DNA of 64,000 nt from CAMTVQ01 sp947085255 (GTDB lineage Bacteria; Bacteroidota; Bacteroidia; Sphingobacteriales; Sphingobacteriaceae). This document shows, one piece after another, positions 59,103-64,000 of the stretch. The stretch covers positions 186,001 to 250,000 of the forward strand of contig CAMTVQ010000001.1 of assembly GCA_947085255.1 (NCBI GenBank), written 5' to 3'. The translations under genes were made by a program, and so were the position numbers. Under the pieces are notes generated by a model, which did not search any database, was not told the DNA's origin, and was given only the letters and a program-made list of their open reading frames with translations. Position 1 is the first letter of the stretch, and every line of letters starts with the position of its first letter.

Positions 59103-61004
59103 ATGAACAAAATACTATTCTATATACTGCTTTTTACTGCTTTTTTTTCTGGTACTTATGCACAGCAACAGTATAGCAGCACCAATAAAAGAGCCATTGA
59201 GCAATACGAAAAGGCAGTGCAGTATTTCAATGCACGTACTATAGTAAGCGCGCGGGATGCAGTAAAAAAAGCACTTTTAATAGATCCTGCCTTTGCCGAT
59301 GCATATATACTTTTGGGTAATGCACAAGCTCTATTGGGTGATAAAGAAGCCGCCATTGCAGCATTTAACAAGCAAATAGAACTAAAACCAGAGTTAAGTA
59401 AAATTACTTATCTATCTAAAGGTAAAATAGAGTTCGAAACGCAAAAATTTGCTGATGCTTTAATAAGTTTTACAAAATTAGCTGGGTATACTGATAATAG
59501 TCCTAAAACAAAGAAGGAATTAGAAAAATACCTACGTGATGCAGCTTTTGCGGCAGAAGCCATTAAAACTCCAGTTGATTATAAACCCATAAATATGGGC
59601 TTTGGTGTAAATAGTAGAAACGCCGAATATACACCCGCTATTACAGCAGATAATACCACCCTTATTTTTACGCGGCAAGTAATGAATCAAGAAGATTTTT
59701 ACACCAGCATACAAAAGGATAGTGTATGGCAACCAGCTATTAGTTTAAGTGCACAAGTAAATACCCCTAATTTTAATGAAGGAGCACAAAGTCTTTCACC
59801 AGATGGGAAATATTTATTCATAACCATTTGTGGTAAGCCAGATGGGCAAGGAGGCTGCGATTTGTACTTATCACAAAAAAGAGAGAACAATTGGACACCA
59901 CCTTTAAATTTAGGTAATAGCATTAATACACCGTATCAAGAGCGGCAGCCAGCAATTTCGGCAGATGGTAATACCTTATATTTTATTAGCAATCGTCCAG
60001 GTGGAGTGGGTGGCGAAGATATTTGGATGAGCACTTATTTAACAGATGGTAAATGGGCTGCTCCAAAAAATTTAGGAGCTACGGTAAATTCATCAGGAAC
60101 AGAGCAATCGCCATTTATACATCCCGATAATCAAACACTCTATTTTTCTTCCGACGGGTGGCCAGGAATGGGCTTACAAGATTTATTTTACAGCAAAAAA
60201 CAAGCTGATGGTACTTTTGCTATTCCTGTAAATGCAGGCTATCCAATCAATACCATTAACGAGGAGCGCAGCCTTATTGTATCTACCGATGGTATGTATG
60301 GTTTTGTCTCCTCTAATGCCGAAGGAAGCTTCGGTGGCTTCGATATTTATTATTTTAAAATACCTCAGAGTTTAAAACCACAACCAACCACCTTTGTAAA
60401 AGGTACCGTGTTCGATAAAATTGATAAAAGAAAGATAGCTGCAAAAATAGAAGTGATAAGTTTGAGAGATAATAAGCTAGTATATACAGAAAAAAGCAAT
60501 ACGCTTACGGGCGAATTTATTGCCTGCTTGCCTGTAGGGCAAAATTATGCGCTCAATGTATCTTCTGAAGGATATCTATTTTACTCCGACAATTTTGCAT
60601 TGGATAATCCAACTACGGTGCTAAAACCTTTCTTATTGGATGTGCCCTTGCAGAAAATTACTGTAGGACAAACTATGGTGTTGCGTAATATATTTTACAA
60701 ACTAAACTCGGCAGAACTGAGCAGCGAATCTAAAGTAGAATTAGATAAAATTGTGGCGTTTATGCAATTAAATGAAGCTGTAAAAATTGAATTAAGTGGT
60801 CATTCAGACAATACAGGCAATGAGCAGCTAAATAATGCACTTTCGCAAAATAGGGCAAAATCGGTGTACGATTATGTAGTAAAAGCAGGGATTGATGATA
60901 CTCGATTGGTGTATAAAGGTTATGGAAAATCGCAACCAATTGCCGAAAACGACACAGAAGAAGGGCGCGCTAAAAACAGACGCACCGAAATGAAAATATT
61001 ATAA
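59103..61004 (+). CDS. PorE-like outer-membrane protein (TPR, beta-propeller, regulatory-like and OmpA domains)
   Basis: 633 residues. Signal peptide ending in YAQ. TPR region (about 25-140: ALLIDPAFADAYILLGNAQ, then a second repeat), six to seven PD40/WD40-like blades (ITADNTTLIFTR, LSPDGKYLFITICG, ISADGNTLYFISNRPGG, IHPDNQTLYFSSDGWPG, VSTDGMYGFVSS), a carboxypeptidase-regulatory-like beta domain (FVKGTVFDKIDKRKI), and a C-terminal OmpA peptidoglycan-binding domain (LSGHSDNTGNEQLNNALSQNRAKSV). This order is that of PorE, the T9SS component tying the translocon to peptidoglycan. No other T9SS core genes are nearby. Confidence 0.85.
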   Translation: MNKILFYILLFTAFFSGTYAQQQYSSTNKRAIEQYEKAVQYFNARTIVSARDAVKKALLIDPAFADAYILLGNAQALLGDKEAAIAAFNKQIELKPELSKITYLSKGKIEFETQKFADALISFTKLAGYTDNSPKTKKELEKYLRDAAFAAEAIKTPVDYKPINMGFGVNSRNAEYTPAITADNTTLIFTRQVMNQEDFYTSIQKDSVWQPAISLSAQVNTPNFNEGAQSLSPDGKYLFITICGKPDGQGGCDLYLSQKRENNWTPPLNLGNSINTPYQERQPAISADGNTLYFISNRPGGVGGEDIWMSTYLTDGKWAAPKNLGATVNSSGTEQSPFIHPDNQTLYFSSDGWPGMGLQDLFYSKKQADGTFAIPVNAGYPINTINEERSLIVSTDGMYGFVSSNAEGSFGGFDIYYFKIPQSLKPQPTTFVKGTVFDKIDKRKIAAKIEVISLRDNKLVYTEKSNTLTGEFIACLPVGQNYALNVSSEGYLFYSDNFALDNPTTVLKPFLLDVPLQKITVGQTMVLRNIFYKLNSAELSSESKVELDKIVAFMQLNEAVKIELSGHSDNTGNEQLNNALSQNRAKSVYDYVVKAGIDDTRLVYKGYGKSQPIAENDTEEGRAKNRRTEMKIL

Positions 61005-61005
61005 A

Positions 61006-61013
61006 TACTTTTG
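61006..61013 (+). promoter_or_regulatory. -7 promoter box for the DUF6526 gene
   Basis: TACTTTTG matches TAnnTTTG; it starts 2 bases after the PorE-like stop codon and lies 23 bases before the next ATG. Confidence 0.5.
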
Positions 61014-61036
61014 TACCTCAAAATATAACACAACAT

Positions 61037-61459
61037 ATGCAAAATTACGCCAATCACCGTCGCCTTATTCCTTCATATCATGGAGTAGTTTTTGCGGCTT
61101 TACTTTTAGGTGCAGTAGGTTCATTCGTGAACTTATTTCATGCTACTCACGAAACGCTTTACAGCGCATCGCTTATTACGCTTATTTTTGTAATAGCAAT
61201 AGCCAATTTCTTTTTTCAACGCGGGTTCGCCTTGCGTGCACAAGATAGAGCCATACGTGCCGAAGAAAATTTTAGATACTACCGCATAACAGGTAAAGAT
61301 GCTCCTAACGAACTAACCATGGCACAAATAATTGCTTTGCGTTTTGCTTCTGATGAAGAATACTTGCCATTATTAGAAAAAGCGGTACGTGAGAAATTAT
61401 CGCAAACTGAAATAAAGAAAGCTATTCGTAATTGGAAAGCCGATAATCATCGTGCTTAA
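61037..61459 (+). CDS. DUF6526 family membrane protein
   Basis: 140 residues. N-terminal QNYANHRRLIPSYHG motif, two membrane helices (about 17-35 and 42-62), then a cytoplasmic helical tail (LRAQDRAIRAEENFRYY, IIALRFASDEEYLPL). Family of unknown function, common in Bacteroidota and Firmicutes. Own -7 box; yebC follows 36 bases later. Confidence 0.75.
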   Translation: MQNYANHRRLIPSYHGVVFAALLLGAVGSFVNLFHATHETLYSASLITLIFVIAIANFFFQRGFALRAQDRAIRAEENFRYYRITGKDAPNELTMAQIIALRFASDEEYLPLLEKAVREKLSQTEIKKAIRNWKADNHRA

Positions 61460-61495
61460 TTAGCCATTTCATTCACTAAAAGTATATAATACACC

Positions 61496-62203
61496 ATGGG
61501 ACGCGCATTTGAAGCTCGCAAGCAAGCAAAATTTAAACGTTGGGGTAAAATGGCTAAGCTTTTTACCCGTATTGGTAAAGATATAGCTATTGCTGTAAAG
61601 CAGGGAGGACCTAATCCAGATGGTAATGCACGCCTACGTGTAGTAATGCAAAATGCCAAAGGGGCAAACATGCCTAAAGATAGGGTAGAAGCAGCTATAA
61701 AACGTGCTTCGGATAAGGATACCTCTAGCTATGAAGAAGTAGTGTATGAAGGATATGGCCCATACGGCGTGGCTATTTTGGTAGAAACATCAACCGACAA
61801 TATTAACCGTACGGTTGCCAATGTGCGCAGCTATTTTATGCGTGGTTCAGGCAGCTTGGGTACCTCTGGTTCGCTAAGTTTTATATTTGAACGTAAGGCG
61901 GTATTTAGAATTCATCCTGAGGGGCTAAATATTGAAGAATTAGAATTGGAACTAATAGATTTTGGTGCTACTGATATTTTTGAAGACGATAATGAGGTAA
62001 TTATTTATACCGAATTCGAAGATTTTGGTACCCTACAAAAAGCATTAGAAGATCGCAAAATCAATGTAATTAGTTCTGAATTTCAGCGATTTCCGCTTAG
62101 TACAGTAGAAGTAACAGAAGAGCAAGAAGCAGAAATAAATAAGCTGATTGATAAGTTTGAAGAGGATGATGATGTAAACGTTGTGTATACCAACATCGCG
62201 TAG
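61496..62203 (+). CDS. YebC/PmpR-family DNA-binding regulatory protein
   Basis: 235 residues. MGRAFEARKQAKFKRWGKMAKLFTRIGKDI at the N-terminus, NMPKDRVEAAIKRA, YEGYGPYGVAILVE, and the three-domain YebC layout with NRTVANVRSYFMRGSG. Known as a transcription factor in some bacteria and, more recently, linked to relief of ribosome stalling; the role here cannot be told. Normal length. Confidence 0.93.
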   Translation: MGRAFEARKQAKFKRWGKMAKLFTRIGKDIAIAVKQGGPNPDGNARLRVVMQNAKGANMPKDRVEAAIKRASDKDTSSYEEVVYEGYGPYGVAILVETSTDNINRTVANVRSYFMRGSGSLGTSGSLSFIFERKAVFRIHPEGLNIEELELELIDFGATDIFEDDNEVIIYTEFEDFGTLQKALEDRKINVISSEFQRFPLSTVEVTEEQEAEINKLIDKFEEDDDVNVVYTNIA

Positions 62204-62255
62204 TTCAATTTTTAAAGCATAGATTTCTACATATTAGAAACATACAGTATTGGCA

Positions 62256-63191
62256 ATGAAAAAGTGGGTGCAAAAGGCGGTAGTACAAAAAATCATTGCG
62301 TATTTACCATTTAGTAATAATATTAATTTTCTGTTTCAAAAGTACATAACCAAGGGAGTAAATCTTTCTGACGACTATTTTTTTGATAGGCTAGGTCATG
62401 CGCGAGATCATTTAAATAGTTTTAATAAGTATTCAACTGCCGCGTTTCCTCATACCTGTTTAGAAATAGGCACAGGTTGGTATCCTATTGTACCAATAAG
62501 CTTGTTTTTGGTCGGTTCAGAACGAATTTATTCTGTTGACATCTCTTTTCTTACCTCCAAAAAAAGGATTTATACTATTATACAAAAAATACTAACCTGT
62601 TACGAATCAGGAGAGTTAAATGCCTATGTAAAGTATTTACCAGAGCGTATTACTGAGTTGCAACAAATTGCTGCTCAATACGAGCAACTATCGTTGAAAC
62701 AGTTACTCGAAAAATTGCACATCAATTATTTAATAGAAGATGCCCGCAATTTATCTATAGCCGATAATAGTGTTGATTTAGTAAATTCAAACAATACGTT
62801 TGAGCATATCTATCCCAATATTTTGGTGCCAATACTAAAAGAATTTAAGAGAATAATAAAAAAGCAAGAGGGGGTAATGTCGCATTTTATTGATATGTCT
62901 GATCATTTTGCACATTTCGATAAATCCATTACAATTTATCATTTTCTACGATTTTCAGATAAAAAATGGCAATTAATAGATAATTCGGTGCAGCCACAAA
63001 GCAGATTAAGGATGTATGAGTACGAGCAATTATTTGCCGATTTACACATCCCTATTACCGAACACACTTTTAGGGAAGGGAATTTAGCCGAATTGGAAAC
63101 GATTCCATTAGCAGAGAAATTTGTTGGGATAGCTAAAAAAGACTTGGCAATTAGTCATTGTCATTTTATTTCTAAAATGGCAGATAATTAG
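62256..63191 (+). CDS. Class I SAM-dependent methyltransferase
   Basis: 311 residues from ATG 62256 (a TTG two codons earlier is in frame). Motif I CLEIGTGWYPIVPI, then an acidic motif-II region, and a methyltransferase_11-like segment IEDARNLSIADNSVDLVNSNNTFEHIYPNIL with a poly-Lys loop (EFKRIIKKQEG). Unrelated in sequence to the methyltransferase at 56.6 kb. A possible role in glycan or lipid modification is only suggested by the adjacent convergent kdsB. Confidence 0.75.
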   Translation: MKKWVQKAVVQKIIAYLPFSNNINFLFQKYITKGVNLSDDYFFDRLGHARDHLNSFNKYSTAAFPHTCLEIGTGWYPIVPISLFLVGSERIYSVDISFLTSKKRIYTIIQKILTCYESGELNAYVKYLPERITELQQIAAQYEQLSLKQLLEKLHINYLIEDARNLSIADNSVDLVNSNNTFEHIYPNILVPILKEFKRIIKKQEGVMSHFIDMSDHFAHFDKSITIYHFLRFSDKKWQLIDNSVQPQSRLRMYEYEQLFADLHIPITEHTFREGNLAELETIPLAEKFVGIAKKDLAISHCHFISKMADN

Positions 63192-63207
63192 GCAAAAAGC
63201 ACTACTA

Positions 63208-63951
63208 TTATGTATTACCTAACAATTGTAATGCTTTCTCCAAATCTTCTGGAGTATCAATGGCTACTGTTTCTATATCGGTTTTGGCGGTATATATAGC
63301 GTATCCATTGTCTATCCAACGCAATTGCTCCAACGATTCTGTTTCTTCAAGCAAAGTGGCTTGCAGTTGAGCCAGCATAAGTAACGTGCCCCTGTTGTAG
63401 CCATACATACCAATGTGTTTGTGAAAAGCATGGGTATTCAACCAATTTTCTTTAGCTACTCCACGCAAATAAGGCACAGGCGAACGACTAAAATAAATAG
63501 CGCGGTTATTATGTGACAGTACTACTTTTGGTAAATTAGGGTTATCTAAATCGGCAGTAGTGCTTATTTTTTTTACCAATGTAGCTATTTGCACTTCGGT
63601 ATTGGTAAAGCAACTTGCCAATAAATCAATTTGAGATGGATTAATAAAAGGTTCATCACCTTGTATATTAATAATTACATCAAATTCTGGGTGTTGCTGG
63701 GCTACCTCTGCACAACGATCAGTACCGCTTGGGTGATGTGTGGCAGTTAATTGCGCATTGCCACCAAATGCTTGTACGTGATCTAAAATACGCTCGTCGT
63801 CGGTAGCAATAATTACCTTATGTAATGAGACTGCTTTTGTAGCTTGTTCATACACTCGTTGTATCATGCTTTTACCCGCAATATCAATTAAGGGTTTACC
63901 CGGAAAACGAGTAGAAGCATAGCGAGCTGGAATAATACCGAGTATGTTCAT
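63208..63951 (-). CDS. kdsB: 3-deoxy-manno-octulosonate cytidylyltransferase
   Basis: Activates Kdo to CMP-Kdo for lipopolysaccharide inner core. 247 residues. IPARYASTRFPGKPL, ATDDERI, INIQGDEPFI, and the later HIGMYGYNRGTL segment are all diagnostic. Confirms that this organism builds Kdo-containing LPS, in keeping with lptD. Convergent with the methyltransferase gene; its upstream region (63952-64000) is cut by the window edge and shows nothing else. Confidence 0.96.
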   Translation of the reverse strand: MNILGIIPARYASTRFPGKPLIDIAGKSMIQRVYEQATKAVSLHKVIIATDDERILDHVQAFGGNAQLTATHHPSGTDRCAEVAQQHPEFDVIINIQGDEPFINPSQIDLLASCFTNTEVQIATLVKKISTTADLDNPNLPKVVLSHNNRAIYFSRSPVPYLRGVAKENWLNTHAFHKHIGMYGYNRGTLLMLAQLQATLLEETESLEQLRWIDNGYAIYTAKTDIETVAIDTPEDLEKALQLLGNT

Positions 63952-64000
63952 TTCGATACTATTATTTGAATAACCCGTGCAGTTCCTTTTCGATACTGGT

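Overview
The window is an AT-rich, gene-dense chromosomal stretch of a member of the Bacteroidota. Several things point there: two secreted proteins with the C-terminal type IX secretion (T9SS) sorting domain and a PorE-like T9SS component, Bacteroidota-typical families (DUF2851, DUF4294, DUF6526, BshB1, MnmD, a Rho with a long N-terminal insertion), few Shine-Dalgarno sequences, and many promoters of the Bacteroidota type (TTTG, about 19 bases, TAnnTTTG). I cannot place the genus. No phage, plasmid, transposase, rRNA or CRISPR is visible; the content is core housekeeping with a few accessory pockets.

Layout. 1-6.2 kb: the end of a large T9SS-exported adhesin-like protein, then aroB, aroA, pyrF, a DUF2851 protein and a PspC-like protein. 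6.2-9 kb (minus): LpoB-like lipoprotein, a T9SS-tagged protein and a COG3014 lipoprotein. 9-15.8 kb: valS, DUF4294, bshB1, then purS, pssA and rho on the minus strand. 16-22.9 kb: patatin/beta-barrel protein, small monooxygenase, SAM-cleaving DUF62 protein, phoH, purC, a STAS protein and rnz. 23-28.9 kb: a fatty acid beta-oxidation set (fadJ, fadI, acyl-CoA dehydrogenase) around a MarR regulator. 28.9-34 kb: envelope genes (mlaD-like, amidase, lptD) and mnmD. 34-38.4 kb: cold shock protein, phosphoesterase, fbp, rnhA, tRNA-His, a thioredoxin-like protein, a three-copy small RNA array and ubiX. 38.4-50 kb: queG, ruvB, GT2 glycosyltransferase, gmhB-like phosphatase, ispD, queA, ABC permease, mutS and PBP1A. 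50-56.5 kb: two MsrB proteins, MarR plus pirin, a lipoprotein with two truncated-haemoglobin-like domains, rpmA and rplU, a small Cys-rich membrane protein and a dicarboxylate symporter. 56.6-64 kb: methyltransferase, folD, queE, PorE-like protein, DUF6526, yebC, second methyltransferase, kdsB.

The most notable non-coding signals are: (1) three tandem copies, about 130 bp apart, of a small RNA unit made of a hairpin, a conserved linker and an intrinsic terminator, two of them with their own promoters (37.4-37.8 kb); (2) a conserved structured leader of about 70 nt found exactly 24 nt before the start codons of both queA and the STAS gene; (3) a perfect palindrome in front of the acyl-CoA dehydrogenase whose 12-bp core recurs in front of fadI, the likely operator of the MarR protein encoded between them; and (4) a terminator hairpin with U-tract directly abutting the mnmD start codon. 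The most notable protein is a putative exported lipoprotein with a duplicated truncated haemoglobin fold.
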